DNA from: Bacteroidota bacterium
GTDB lineage: Bacteria; Bacteroidota; Bacteroidia; B-17B0; Aurantibacillaceae
Direction: 5' to 3'
Length of the DNA: 64,000 bases
Assembly (NCBI GenBank): GCA_020162035.1
Contig: JAIUNM010000004.1
Coordinates: 124,001-188,000, forward strand
Below are positions 1-8,967 of the stretch, piece after piece. The position numbers were made by a program, and so were the translations under genes. How positions within the stretch are numbered: position 1 is the first letter of the stretch; each line of letters opens with the position of its first letter. Below the pieces are notes generated by a model. That model ran no database searches, had not been told where the DNA came from, and saw only the letters and a program-made list of their open reading frames with translations.

Positions 1-739
1 TATGTAAATCAACTTCAATTTCTAACGACTTTAAATACTCTTTATTAGATTTAGATACTTTACTTTTAGTTTTAAATTCTTTAATTGCTTCGAGTTTAGC
101 AATTTCAATTAAACTAAGTTCTTGTACAATTTCTTCTTTAAACATAAAGTCTTCTTTTAATAAAAAAGCATAAACAAAATGTTTAAATTCATCGTGCTTT
201 ACTTTGTTAGATTTTGCTAAAATTTTTGGTGAAACATTTAACACAACTGAAACTGGAAGCTGAGCTTTATAATGTGAATTTTTATAAAACAAACATTCTA
301 TTTTATGAAAATTAAATTCTTCAAAATATTTTAGCTTTACATTTTTAAGTGCAATTTTTTGATATGCGCCAACCTCACCGTGTTTTAATGTTTGGAAATA
401 AGCATCATCTTTAATTGAATAAGTAAATACAACATTAAACGACGATGCATTAAACAAATATATTTTATAATCGCTTATTAATGATTGTAAATCATGGTCA
501 GGCTCAATAATAAAATAAATTGCATCGTTTAATTGTGCTTCGGTATTAAGTTCAATGTTTTCAGCGTCTTTGTTTAATATTAATTCTGTATGTATAGGAA
601 CCAATTGTTTTATAAGAAAAGGTATCTCAAATCCATCTTGCATTTCAACATAAACTGACGATTGATCTTTAATTCGAGAAACTACACCCTCCCCTACTTC
701 ATTTAACAACCTAACTTTATCTCCAATTCTTAACTTCAT
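1..739 (-). CDS. DUF2027 / Smr-domain protein, C-terminus cut by window edge
   Basis: The reading frame is open from the ATG at 739 to the window edge and gives 246 visible residues. It starts MKLRIGDKVRLLNEVGEGVV, an SH3/KOW-like opening typical of the Bacteroidota DUF2027 family. The middle part is beta-rich. The visible end reads SLEIEVDLH, which is the usual beginning of a C-terminal Smr domain (small MutS-related, a nicking endonuclease-type fold), so that domain should lie beyond base 1. The start ATG shares one base with the comEC stop codon (TAATG), implying translational coupling. The molecular role of the family is not well known. Family assignment is by motif memory; the partial state is certain. 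Confidence 0.75.
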   Translation of the reverse strand, partial: MKLRIGDKVRLLNEVGEGVVSRIKDQSSVYVEMQDGFEIPFLIKQLVPIHTELILNKDAENIELNTEAQLNDAIYFIIEPDHDLQSLISDYKIYLFNASSFNVVFTYSIKDDAYFQTLKHGEVGAYQKIALKNVKLKYFEEFNFHKIECLFYKNSHYKAQLPVSVVLNVSPKILAKSNKVKHDEFKHFVYAFLLKEDFMFKEEIVQELSLIEIAKLEAIKEFKTKSKVSKSNKEYLKSLEIEVDLH

Positions 740-2757
740 TAAAACTGTTTTAAAAATGCCCCTTGTGTTTTTGTAGAATATAAACTTATGTCAAATTTAC
801 GACATAATTTTTCAATTTGTAAACTGTTATAAAAGTTTACACTACCATCTATAATAACCTGTTTAATGTTTTTAAATTTATTCAAATTTTGTTCATTTAG
901 CATAAAATTATTTTGTAGAATTAAAATTGTGATTTTATTATAATCTACAATAGGAATTTTATTTTTTTGAGATAAAACAACTATTTGATCTTTATTTGTT
1001 TTAACATAATTAAATGGTTTTATAGTTGTTTTTGAATAATTAAAAGTAGTTAAATGTGGCTTTATATGATAATTAAATTTATTTGTATCTATTTGATTGT
1101 AACTAACATTATTACCTACTTTAACTAATAAAGTAGATTGATTAGGAATTTGGTACACCGTAATTAAATTTAAACTTTTAGAAAAGTGAACTGAAAATAA
1201 ATTAATTAATTGCCATGAGATTATTAAAAAACTTAAACACACCACTGTAATAAATTTTTTATTTTTAATTAATTCATTTAATAGTATTAAGCAAATTGTT
1301 AAAAATAACATATCATAAAGTTTAAAGTCAATTAAATCTAATATACTATTTCTATCAAACAAGTTAATAAAATAGATTATGCCATTAAGTAAAAACGTAA
1401 TTAAAACTGCAGATATTTTAATGTTTAATAAATAAATTACACATAAAATGAGTAAAATAGAAGTTAAGGGTATAATAACAATATTGCAAACTATAAACCA
1501 TAAAGGAAATTGATGGAAAAAATATAAAGTTATAGGTACAGTTGTTAGTGTTGCAGAAATTGAACTGTAAACATTATTAATTAAATTTTTAAACAGATAA
1601 TTTTTAGGCAAATAAATTGATTGTAGTTTTGGTTGTAAATAAATTAAACCAAACATTGCCCAATAACTTAATTGAAAACCAACATCAAAAAAATAAAATG
1701 GATTAAATGACAATAATATAAATGCCGAAAAACATAAAATGTTTAATTGATTAATACTTCTATTTCTAAAATACAAATTACCAATACCAATTAAATTTAA
1801 CATTAAAACCGCTCTTAATACGGGTGCGCTAAAACCTGTTAATAAGGCAAAAAGCCATAATATTATTATACTTGTAATTAATCTAATTAATTTAAGTTTT
1901 TTATTTACATCTAAAACATTAAAAAAATAAATAACTATTAAATAAATTATACCTGTATGTAAACCACTTACAGAAAGCACATGTAAAGTACCTGTATTAG
2001 AAAACTGTGAAATTGTTTCTTTATCTATTTCGTCATCGTATCCTGTAATTAAAGCTGAACATATTGCTGCATGCTCCTTTTTTAAACCATTTTCAAATCT
2101 ATTTATAATTTCTAGTTTACATTTTAATGAAAAATCAATAATATTAAATTTTGAATCAGATATTAGTTTTGAGATACAAGAACTATCAATAAAAAACTGG
2201 GTATAAATGTTTTTTCTTTGAAGAAATAATTGATAGTTAAATTCGTTAGGATTTAAAGGCTTTTGAATGATTGTTGGTTTTGCAATAAAAATAAAATCTT
2301 CGCCAATTTTAGGGATATTTAAACTGTTTTTCTTTATGTAACAAAAACTTTTTTCATTAACATTAACATAATTATCATTAATTTTTATTGTTTTAATTAT
2401 AATAGGGCATTTAAACGTTTTTTCTTTTTCAGAAATTACATCATTTAATTTAGCTATAACAATGTAAGCACTATCTTTATTTAATTTATTACTATAATGC
2501 TCGGTATTATTGTGTTTTTGTAATAACTGAATATTAAAAAAACCAAATAAAAACAATAGTAAATCGGCAGAACATAAATAAATTAATTTTGTTTTTTCAG
2601 CATTTTTAATTTGTAAAAAAAACAATACGCTTGATAAAATAAATAATGAAATTAAAATTATTATGTTGCATTGAACATAAATTTCAATAGAAACCAGTAT
2701 ACCTAATACAAATGGTATTAATAATTTAAAAAATGGTATTGAATTAAAAACGTTCAA
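739..2757 (-). CDS. comEC: ComEC/Rec2-family DNA uptake channel protein
   Basis: A 672-residue polytopic membrane protein. An N-terminal hydrophobic DUF4131-like part (about residues 1-190) is followed by the Competence domain (about 225-500) with the characteristic stretches LHVLSVSGLHTGIIYLI and GFSAPVLRAVLMLN. ComEC forms the inner-membrane channel for single-stranded DNA in transformation. The last 140 or so residues look like a degenerate remnant of the metallo-beta-lactamase domain of ComEC proteins: I see no HxHxDH motif, only a soluble tail with a QVIIDGS strand. Such degenerate tails are, from memory, common in Bacteroidota. The gene is one base-pair coupled to the downstream Smr-type gene. 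Its start lies just after the terminator of the M43 gene, leaving little room for a promoter of its own. Confidence 0.88.
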   Translation of the reverse strand: MNVFNSIPFFKLLIPFVLGILVSIEIYVQCNIIILISLFILSSVLFFLQIKNAEKTKLIYLCSADLLLFLFGFFNIQLLQKHNNTEHYSNKLNKDSAYIVIAKLNDVISEKEKTFKCPIIIKTIKINDNYVNVNEKSFCYIKKNSLNIPKIGEDFIFIAKPTIIQKPLNPNEFNYQLFLQRKNIYTQFFIDSSCISKLISDSKFNIIDFSLKCKLEIINRFENGLKKEHAAICSALITGYDDEIDKETISQFSNTGTLHVLSVSGLHTGIIYLIVIYFFNVLDVNKKLKLIRLITSIIILWLFALLTGFSAPVLRAVLMLNLIGIGNLYFRNRSINQLNILCFSAFILLSFNPFYFFDVGFQLSYWAMFGLIYLQPKLQSIYLPKNYLFKNLINNVYSSISATLTTVPITLYFFHQFPLWFIVCNIVIIPLTSILLILCVIYLLNIKISAVLITFLLNGIIYFINLFDRNSILDLIDFKLYDMLFLTICLILLNELIKNKKFITVVCLSFLIISWQLINLFSVHFSKSLNLITVYQIPNQSTLLVKVGNNVSYNQIDTNKFNYHIKPHLTTFNYSKTTIKPFNYVKTNKDQIVVLSQKNKIPIVDYNKITILILQNNFMLNEQNLNKFKNIKQVIIDGSVNFYNSLQIEKLCRKFDISLYSTKTQGAFLKQF

Positions 2758-2765
2758 AACAAAAA

Positions 2766-2795
2766 AATCCTGCTCAACAAGTTAAGCAGGATTTT
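2766..2795 (-). terminator. Rho-independent terminator of the M43 protease gene
   Basis: Perfect 9-bp stem (AATCCTGCT at 2766-2774, AGCAGGATT at 2785-2793) with a 10-nt loop. On the minus strand it is followed by a run of T (bases 2767-2761). It sits 19 bp after the M43 stop codon and only 8 bp before the comEC start. Confidence 0.8.
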
Positions 2796-2813
2796 AAATT
2801 ACATCAAATTTAT

Positions 2814-4979
2814 TTATTCAATAATTAATTTGGTTGAAAGTTTTGCTCCATTATAAGATAAGTTAACAAAATAAATACCTTTTGATAATGTATTATTTTG
2901 ATTTAAACTAATAATGTGTTCTCCTGGGCTATAAGTAGTTGTTTTTGAAGGAATCATTACTTTACCTAAAACATCAATTACTTCAACACCAATTTTAGCT
3001 TCATCACTAATGTTAAATTTAACAGTAGTGGTACCATTAGATGGGTTTGGATAAACCATATATTTAATTTGTTTTGCTAATTCGTTAAAGCCAACACCTG
3101 GCGAATTAAAGTTTAAAGCATCAATGTAAATACTGTTACCAAATCCACTTGTTGCATCTTCAATAAACGTAAATTTTAAAATTATACTTTGTGCAGAACT
3201 AAATGAAGGCCAAATTGGTGCTTGAGAAATATCATGAATTTTCCATTGCGCAGTTGTAGGCACAAATGCAGCCGCAGTAGTTTCGCCAGAACCAGAAGCC
3301 ATACTTGCAGCTGATAAACTTTGGATTGTTGTCCATGATGCGCCGCAATCTTTACTTCCTTCTATTTTTAAAATATCATTGTGTGTACCGCTTTTTCTTG
3401 CATAAGCATAAGCAAACGATAAACTGTAAGTAGGGTTCGCAAAGAAATTATAAACGTTTCCATCTATTACTGGCATAACCATTGCATCAATTTGCCCTAC
3501 ACCAGAACTTGATCCATCTAATAACATTGAAGTGCCTCCATCATAAGAAGCTAAATTTGTAGTAGCCCAAGTAACTCCTTGGTTGTTAATAATTGACCAA
3601 TTTGAAGGGTAACCACTTTCAAAACTTTCGCCATAAACGCCAGTAATTTGAGGTGTTCCATCTTTTACTTGAATTGTGTGAGTTATAGCCGAAGAACCAA
3701 CTCCATTTGAAGCTGTTAATGTAATTGTTTCTACACCAACAGTATTAAATGTAACTGTAGGTGCAGTTGCTGTAGCATTGCTTATTGCAACATTACCGCT
3801 TCCTGCCCAACTTACTGAAGTAATAGTACCGTTGTAAGACACATCTTTTAACACTAATGTTCCGCCTGCGCAAACTGTATAAATGTTAGTAGTAGATAAA
3901 TATTCTGCAATTGGAGCACAATTTGGTGTTAAACCAGCACCTGTTGCTGTTAAATTACCTGTAGTCCATAAATTATTTCTTCCTGATAATACTGAAGCTG
4001 CTGCTGTACGCATTGCATTTGTTTGACCAGTAGTAAAGTTACGTGGGCAATCAGAATAATTCATTATATTTTGAACATTGTTTAAACCTGTCATTGGTGC
4101 GCTTGTTTGAGTACATGCAGTTATCGATGAACTAGCACATCCTCCAAATTCACCTTTTGTTACAGGAGTATCGGTAATTCCATCATCGCCACAAGCTACA
4201 CCAGGATTATTTGTGTTACCCCAAGTATGAGATAAATTAAACCAATGTCCAATTTCATGCGATAAACTACGCGCTTGAACCATATTGCCTAAAAATGCTG
4301 AATTATATACAATTGCATCTTGAACAGCATTTGTTGGCCATGTATTGGGTTTAAACGTGTAACCTACCACAGTACCAACTTGTCCAGTAGCAGCTACAAT
4401 GTCTTTCACTAAAATAATGTTTAAATATTTACTTGGGGTCCATGTAATACCATTATATAAATAAGTAAAAGCTCCAGCAGGGTTTCTATCCCAAGATGTA
4501 CGCGAATCAACATGGCGAACAATTCCATTTGTACAATTTCCATTAGGGTCTATTGTAGCTAATTGAAAAACAATATCAGAATTTATGTATGATGAAAAAA
4601 ATGGTGCTGCAGTTGTGGTTGCATCACTATTTGCTTTTGCATAATCGTTATTAACCCATTGTAAAGCTTGTTTAATTGTAGCATCGCTAATGTTTTCTGA
4701 ACCTCCTTGATGTAAAACATGAAACACAACTGGAATTGTATAAACAACTGCTGCGTTTGATTTACCTGCAACATTATTTTTTTCGTTTTGTTTTACTTGC
4801 TCAGCTAATATTTGCTGAAGGTTTTCATAATTTGCGCGTGCAGATGGATTATTTTTAAAATGCATCTCCATACTCTCGTAAGTTGCGCATGGTTGTATGC
4901 TTTTATTAGTTTGTGCAAAACTACCAAATACCCCAAGCATAGCTGTTAGTATTGATATTTTTTGTAACTGCTTTTTCAT
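2814..4979 (-). CDS. Secreted M43 (pappalysin-type) metalloprotease with PKD and T9SS sorting domain
   Basis: 721 residues. A signal peptide ends near FGSFAQ (about 1-23) and is followed by a propeptide-like stretch. The catalytic domain (about 80-335) holds HEIGHWFNLSH at 241-251, the extended zinc motif HExxHxxxxxH, and a later NIMNYSD that fits the M43 Met-turn. A PKD/Ig-like domain (about 365-440) and a jelly-roll-like region with ESFESGYPSNW (about 450-625) follow. The end (about 645-721) is a T9SS type A sorting domain: YPNPSNGTTTVKFN, VIDVLGKVM, GIYFVNLSYNG. The protein is therefore expected to be exported by the T9SS encoded at 34701-40820 and to act outside the cell on protein substrates. 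It is monocistronic, ending in the terminator at 2766-2795. Confidence 0.9.
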   Translation of the reverse strand: MKKQLQKISILTAMLGVFGSFAQTNKSIQPCATYESMEMHFKNNPSARANYENLQQILAEQVKQNEKNNVAGKSNAAVVYTIPVVFHVLHQGGSENISDATIKQALQWVNNDYAKANSDATTTAAPFFSSYINSDIVFQLATIDPNGNCTNGIVRHVDSRTSWDRNPAGAFTYLYNGITWTPSKYLNIILVKDIVAATGQVGTVVGYTFKPNTWPTNAVQDAIVYNSAFLGNMVQARSLSHEIGHWFNLSHTWGNTNNPGVACGDDGITDTPVTKGEFGGCASSSITACTQTSAPMTGLNNVQNIMNYSDCPRNFTTGQTNAMRTAAASVLSGRNNLWTTGNLTATGAGLTPNCAPIAEYLSTTNIYTVCAGGTLVLKDVSYNGTITSVSWAGSGNVAISNATATAPTVTFNTVGVETITLTASNGVGSSAITHTIQVKDGTPQITGVYGESFESGYPSNWSIINNQGVTWATTNLASYDGGTSMLLDGSSSGVGQIDAMVMPVIDGNVYNFFANPTYSLSFAYAYARKSGTHNDILKIEGSKDCGASWTTIQSLSAASMASGSGETTAAAFVPTTAQWKIHDISQAPIWPSFSSAQSIILKFTFIEDATSGFGNSIYIDALNFNSPGVGFNELAKQIKYMVYPNPSNGTTTVKFNISDEAKIGVEVIDVLGKVMIPSKTTTYSPGEHIISLNQNNTLSKGIYFVNLSYNGAKLSTKLIIE

Positions 4980-4985
4980 AATTAT

Positions 4986-5921
4986 TTATTTTTTGTTTGT
5001 TGTTGTTGTGTTTGGATTTAATTGGCTCATAGCCATCATTTGTTTAAGGTTTTTGTCCATTCCCTCTACGCTTCCATCTAAAAATATAACATTTCCTTTA
5101 CCTTCTTGTGCGAAATTTTTAACAGCTTCTGTCCACATACTAAATAAAATTAAACTCGAATCTAAATTTGCTTCGGTCATCTCTTTAGCCGCATCGGCCA
5201 TACCTCTGGCAACTTCATGTCTAAACAACGCTATACCTTGCCCTTTTAATTGAGATGCTTCTTTTTCGGCTTGGGCTGATATTTTTATAGCATTACCTTC
5301 GGCCTCGGCTGCTTTAGTTTTAGTAATTAATAAAGCTTGCCCTTCATTTTCAGCAGCAGCTTTTAGGTTATTACTTGCCACAACTTTAGCCATACTTCGC
5401 ATTACCTCTTCATCAAACGTAATGTCGTTTAACTGTAAATCTATTAAATGGTAACCCCATTCTTCTAAAATATTATCTAATTGGCTTTTTACCGCTTCTA
5501 CAATTTCTCTTCTCGTTATTAAAACTTCGGCTTGTTTTTTTGTAGCCACAAATGCACGTACCGAACCCTCAACCGAACGAACCAAGGCTTGCATAAAATT
5601 TCGTTCATCAACAAATTTAAAAGCTACATTTTTAATGGTTTCTTCTTCGCTATTAATTACAGCATATAATAACATTGCGGTAAAATTAACATTTGCCTGA
5701 TCAACCGTAACAGCCTGAAAACCTAACTCTGCACTACGATTTTGAACAGAAACTTTTTTAAAACTTCGTTCAATAAATGGTATTTTAAAATTTAACCCTG
5801 GTCTTAAAATCCTTCTAAACTTTCCAAAAACGGTTGTTATGGTTACAGTACCTTGTTGAACTGTTGTAATAGAAAATAAAAGTAAAATTAAGATAATAGA
5901 TATAATGGTAATTAAAGGCAT
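4986..5921 (-). CDS. SPFH/Band 7 (stomatin, paraslipin-like) membrane protein
   Basis: 311 residues. An N-terminal membrane segment (about 1-20) leads into an SPFH domain beginning QQGTVTITTVFGKFRRILRPG and containing the paraslipin-type stretch VQNRSAELGFQAVTVDQANV. The alanine/glutamate-rich coiled coil typical of these proteins (AAAENEGQALLITKTKAAEA) lies at about 195-245. SPFH proteins oligomerise on membranes and scaffold or regulate membrane-protein quality control. No partner NfeD protease gene is adjacent, unlike many bacterial stomatin operons. It stops 6 bp before the M43 start, so the two may be co-transcribed, which would then bring the M43 gene under the same promoter. Family is certain; precise role is unknown. 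Confidence 0.9.
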   Translation of the reverse strand: MPLITIISIILILLLFSITTVQQGTVTITTVFGKFRRILRPGLNFKIPFIERSFKKVSVQNRSAELGFQAVTVDQANVNFTAMLLYAVINSEEETIKNVAFKFVDERNFMQALVRSVEGSVRAFVATKKQAEVLITRREIVEAVKSQLDNILEEWGYHLIDLQLNDITFDEEVMRSMAKVVASNNLKAAAENEGQALLITKTKAAEAEGNAIKISAQAEKEASQLKGQGIALFRHEVARGMADAAKEMTEANLDSSLILFSMWTEAVKNFAQEGKGNVIFLDGSVEGMDKNLKQMMAMSQLNPNTTTTNKK

Positions 5922-5984
5922 AATAATTGTTTATTTTATAAAAATATAAAATATTTTGTAATTTGCCTAAACTTTAACAAAATT

Positions 5985-7073
5985 ATGATTCGATTAAATA
6001 AACTTTTTTTTGTTTTAACATTAATATTATTTGTTAACTCAGCCTTTTCTCAAAATGAAGACGAGCAAGTAATTACAGATTCTGTACCCGAACATGTTAA
6101 ACTATTTAATGAAGCTAAAAAATTAATAGATTCTACTAAATATAAAGATGCTTTACCAATATTAAAAAAAACTATAAAGCTAAAAGCAGACTATTGGCCG
6201 GCTTATAATAAAATGGCTTTTATTCAAATACAACAAAAAGATTATAAATCTGCCGAAAAAAATTTAGCAAAATCTGAATTAATTTTACCCCAAAATTTTG
6301 AAACTTTAAAATTAAAAGGAATAAATTTTTTTCTAAATAATAATTTTAAAGATAGTAAAGGAGCATTTGATACAGCTGTTGTTATAGCTTTAGAAGATAA
6401 AATTGACGATGCAGAATTGCATTTTTACAGAGCTCAATTAATGTATAAAGGTAAAGCATACAAAGATGCTTTAGGCGCTTGTGATGCCGCTTTAGAGATT
6501 AATCCAAAATTTCAGGAAGTACTATCGCTTAAAGGCGAAATTAGATTTTTAATGAAAGATTACAATTATGCAGTTAAGGAATTAAGTGAAGCCATAAAAC
6601 TTTGTAAAGCCGAAAAACCAGATTACAAAGCATATAAATTTAGAGCAAAAACCAAGTTTGAACTTAAAGATTTTAAAGGTGCAGTAACCGATTGGAGTGT
6701 TTACATTGATGCAAACCCAAAAGAAGAAGAAGCACTAATTTCGAGAGGTGCGGCAAAAATAAACATGAATGATAATACCGGTGCAATTGCCGATTTAGAC
6801 CAAGCCATTGCAATAAATGGCAAAAACGCTGTAAGTTACTGTTATAGAGGGGTTGCAAAAGGTGGAAACAAAGCTTTTACCGAAGGTATTAAAGATTTAG
6901 ACCAAGCTATTAAATTAAAATTTGATTACGCTACGGCTTATGTAAATAGAGCTGCAATTAAAATGGCAATTAAAGATAAACAAGGTGCCTGCGATGATTT
7001 AACTAAAGCCGATGGACTAGGAAGTGAACTAGCTTTGCAAATGTTTGAAAAACATTGTAAAGGCACAAATTAG
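5985..7073 (+). CDS. Exported tetratricopeptide-repeat protein
   Basis: 362 residues with a cleavable signal peptide (MIRLNKLFFVLTLILFVNSA, then FSQ). The rest is helical TPR repeats, visible as spaced pairs such as YWPAYNKMAFIQIQQKDYKSA, ALGACDAALEINPKFQEVLS and AVSYCYRGVAKGG. The protein should be periplasmic or outer-membrane-associated and act as a protein-protein interaction scaffold. It is divergent from the SPFH gene with a 63-bp spacer and stands alone; the following 155 bp hold no gene. No specific function can be assigned from the sequence. Confidence 0.8.
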   Translation: MIRLNKLFFVLTLILFVNSAFSQNEDEQVITDSVPEHVKLFNEAKKLIDSTKYKDALPILKKTIKLKADYWPAYNKMAFIQIQQKDYKSAEKNLAKSELILPQNFETLKLKGINFFLNNNFKDSKGAFDTAVVIALEDKIDDAELHFYRAQLMYKGKAYKDALGACDAALEINPKFQEVLSLKGEIRFLMKDYNYAVKELSEAIKLCKAEKPDYKAYKFRAKTKFELKDFKGAVTDWSVYIDANPKEEEALISRGAAKINMNDNTGAIADLDQAIAINGKNAVSYCYRGVAKGGNKAFTEGIKDLDQAIKLKFDYATAYVNRAAIKMAIKDKQGACDDLTKADGLGSELALQMFEKHCKGTN

Positions 7074-7228
7074 TTTAATTTTGCCTGAGCTATTAATTTA
7101 AAACGAGAAACTAAATAATGTTTAAGGAATTGCAATATCTATTATAGCAAACAAAGCAATTAAAAAATCATTGCTAAATTAGGTTAACATTAAAAGTTAA
7201 ATGACTATAAATTGTAGCTTTATACATT

Positions 7229-7861
7229 ATGTTAGATTTTAAACAAAAACTAATACATAGCTTTAACGCTTCTTTACCAGGTATTGATGCACAATACAAA
7301 ATGGCACCAACACATCGAAAAAAAACAACTGAGTTAATTAACGAAATAAATACCTATAAATTAAGTGCTGTATTAATTGTATTATACTTTAATAAAAACA
7401 TAAACGATTGGTGTGTACCATTAATTAAAAGAGTAAACAATGGTGGTGCGCATAGCGGACAAATTGGGTTACCCGGTGGTACTTTTGAAAGTGAAGATAT
7501 TAACTTAAAAAATACTGCAATTAGAGAGTGTTATGAAGAAATTGGTATTTCAGATTTTGAAGTAATTGGGCAATTAACAGAAGTTTACATACCGGTGAGT
7601 AAATTTAAAGTAGAGCCGCACATAGCAATTAGCCCTAACACTACTTTAAATTACAAATTACAACAAAGTGAAGTTGAACAAATTATTGAATTACCATTAA
7701 GTTTATTATTAAACAATGCAATTGTAAAAGAAGAATATATAAAAATAGACAATAACTTAAAAAACAAAACCCCTTACTTTGATGTAAAGGGTTTTAAAGT
7801 GTGGGGAGCTACTGCAATGATTTTAAGTGAGCTTAAAGAAATTTTAAATCCTATTTATTAA
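7229..7861 (+). CDS. Nudix hydrolase, coenzyme A pyrophosphatase type
   Basis: 210 residues. It contains HSGQIGLPGG immediately before the Nudix box (GGTFESEDINLKNTAIRECY, then EEIGI). This arrangement, a H-S-G-Q-I-(x)-x-P-G-G motif plus TAxRExxEEIG, is characteristic of CoA pyrophosphatases such as NudL, which split CoA into 3',5'-ADP and phosphopantetheine. The E-E pair binds the catalytic divalent metal. Its last 11 bp overlap the end of the convergent gene at 7851-8630. A near-consensus -7 element TAGCTTTA (7215-7222) lies only 6 nt before the ATG, so the mRNA may be leaderless. Substrate assignment is by family resemblance. Confidence 0.85.
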   Translation: MLDFKQKLIHSFNASLPGIDAQYKMAPTHRKKTTELINEINTYKLSAVLIVLYFNKNINDWCVPLIKRVNNGGAHSGQIGLPGGTFESEDINLKNTAIRECYEEIGISDFEVIGQLTEVYIPVSKFKVEPHIAISPNTTLNYKLQQSEVEQIIELPLSLLLNNAIVKEEYIKIDNNLKNKTPYFDVKGFKVWGATAMILSELKEILNPIY

Positions 7862-8630
7862 ATTCTGCCACTTGGTTATCATAACACAAATGATATGTTC
7901 CTTTTTTTAGATTATCTATTTTAATTGCTTTACCAAAACCTTTTTTAACTACAATACCATAAGCATCAAATAACTCGTATGCTGTTTCGTTTGTAAAATC
8001 AACACTTGAGGCACCTTTTTGAACCATAAAACTTGGTTTTGCGATGTCTGATCTAACAGATGTTTCTTTAGAAACTTTAGCCACAGCATTTAAACCTTTT
8101 TGTTTAACTCGGTATTTGTTTTCGCCACTGTGCATGTTTACTTGAAATGTATATTCATGATCATCTGGTGTTCCAATACCACTTACTTCACCTACTGGAA
8201 TCCATTTATTCCATTTAAATTGCTCAACAATATAAGGTAATGAACCTGCTTCGTTTTTAGTTGACCATTTTAATAAACCAGTTGACGAAACACCAATTGC
8301 TAATACTTCAAACGATGGTTTTGGCTTTAAATCATCTAAATTTAATACTTTAGGGGTGCATCCATCTTTATGAACAATTTCAATAACAACTTTATCGCCG
8401 TACTTAAGTTGTAAAGACGCTAAATCAATTTCAAAAGCGCTTGAATTGGTTTCATCTGTAGTAATTTTACCATTAACCTTTATTTCTTGTGCGCAAAAAC
8501 CTACTCCACTACTCCCAACAGCATTTTGCACAAACACATTTTTATTTTGATACTTACCTTCTACAACTAAAGAAGCTGCGTTTAAGCCTAAAACAGCTAA
8601 TGAAATAAAGAGAGCTAAGAATTGTTTCAT
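7851..8630 (-). CDS. Exported protein of unknown function with a T9SS-CTD-like C-terminus
   Basis: 259 residues with a signal peptide (MKQFLALFISLAVLGLNA, cleavage near ASL). I do not recognise the body, which appears beta-rich. It has three cysteines at about residues 47, 90 and 249 and a stretch resembling a fibronectin-like strand pattern (LLKWSTKNEAGSLPYIVEQF). The last 45 residues (YELFDAYGIVVKKG, AIKIDNLKKGTYHLCYDNQ) match the second half of T9SS type A sorting domains (DxxGkvV, then idlsxLxkGiYfv), but the usual YPNP opening is missing. It may be a T9SS cargo with a shortened signal or a structural homologue that stays in the periplasm. It converges on and overlaps the Nudix gene by 11 bp. 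Confidence 0.7.
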   Translation of the reverse strand: MKQFLALFISLAVLGLNAASLVVEGKYQNKNVFVQNAVGSSGVGFCAQEIKVNGKITTDETNSSAFEIDLASLQLKYGDKVVIEIVHKDGCTPKVLNLDDLKPKPSFEVLAIGVSSTGLLKWSTKNEAGSLPYIVEQFKWNKWIPVGEVSGIGTPDDHEYTFQVNMHSGENKYRVKQKGLNAVAKVSKETSVRSDIAKPSFMVQKGASSVDFTNETAYELFDAYGIVVKKGFGKAIKIDNLKKGTYHLCYDNQVAEFNK

Positions 8631-8724
8631 TTTAAAACTAATTTTTTTAATTATCCACCAAAAATAAGCAATTTTTATTTAAATATCGATAAAATTTAAC
8701 AATTAATCGCTAAGTTTTTAACAC

Positions 8725-8916
8725 TTATATGAACTTTTTGATGTTAACAATCAAATATAACAAACCTAATATTAAAACTATGGATATTAAAATTTTATAA
8801 GGCTTTGCGTAATGAGTTAAATTTAATTTAGCTTCTTTTCGGTAAGCCAAAATTAAACCTACAACAAAAATAAGAGCAAAAATTGCAGTAAATATTATTC
8901 TACCTTGTGTAAACAT
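8725..8916 (-). CDS. Small two-helix membrane protein
   Basis: 63 residues from the ATG at 8916. The frame also opens at a TTG at 8925, but that codon lies inside a -7 element, so the ATG is preferred. Two hydrophobic segments are visible (IIFTAIFALIFVVGLILAY and ILISIVLILGLLYLIVNI) separated by a basic loop. Small proteins of this shape are frequent in Bacteroidota, but I know no function. It is divergent from the WG-repeat gene, their starts being only 51 bp apart. Confidence 0.65.
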   Translation of the reverse strand: MFTQGRIIFTAIFALIFVVGLILAYRKEAKLNLTHYAKPYKILISIVLILGLLYLIVNIKKFI

Positions 8917-8922
8917 TTTTTG

Positions 8923-8930
8923 CAAATTTA
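8923..8930 (-). promoter_or_regulatory. Candidate -7 element (TAAATTTG) of the 63-aa membrane protein gene
   Basis: On the minus strand TAAATTTG matches the Bacteroidota -7 consensus TAnnTTTG and is followed after 6 nt (CAAAAA) by the ATG. Transcription normally starts a few bases after this element, so the message may begin at or next to the start codon. I see no clear -33 element. Confidence 0.4.
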
Positions 8931-8967
8931 CACAATTAAAAACGATTTTTGCTTAATTAAAAACAGA

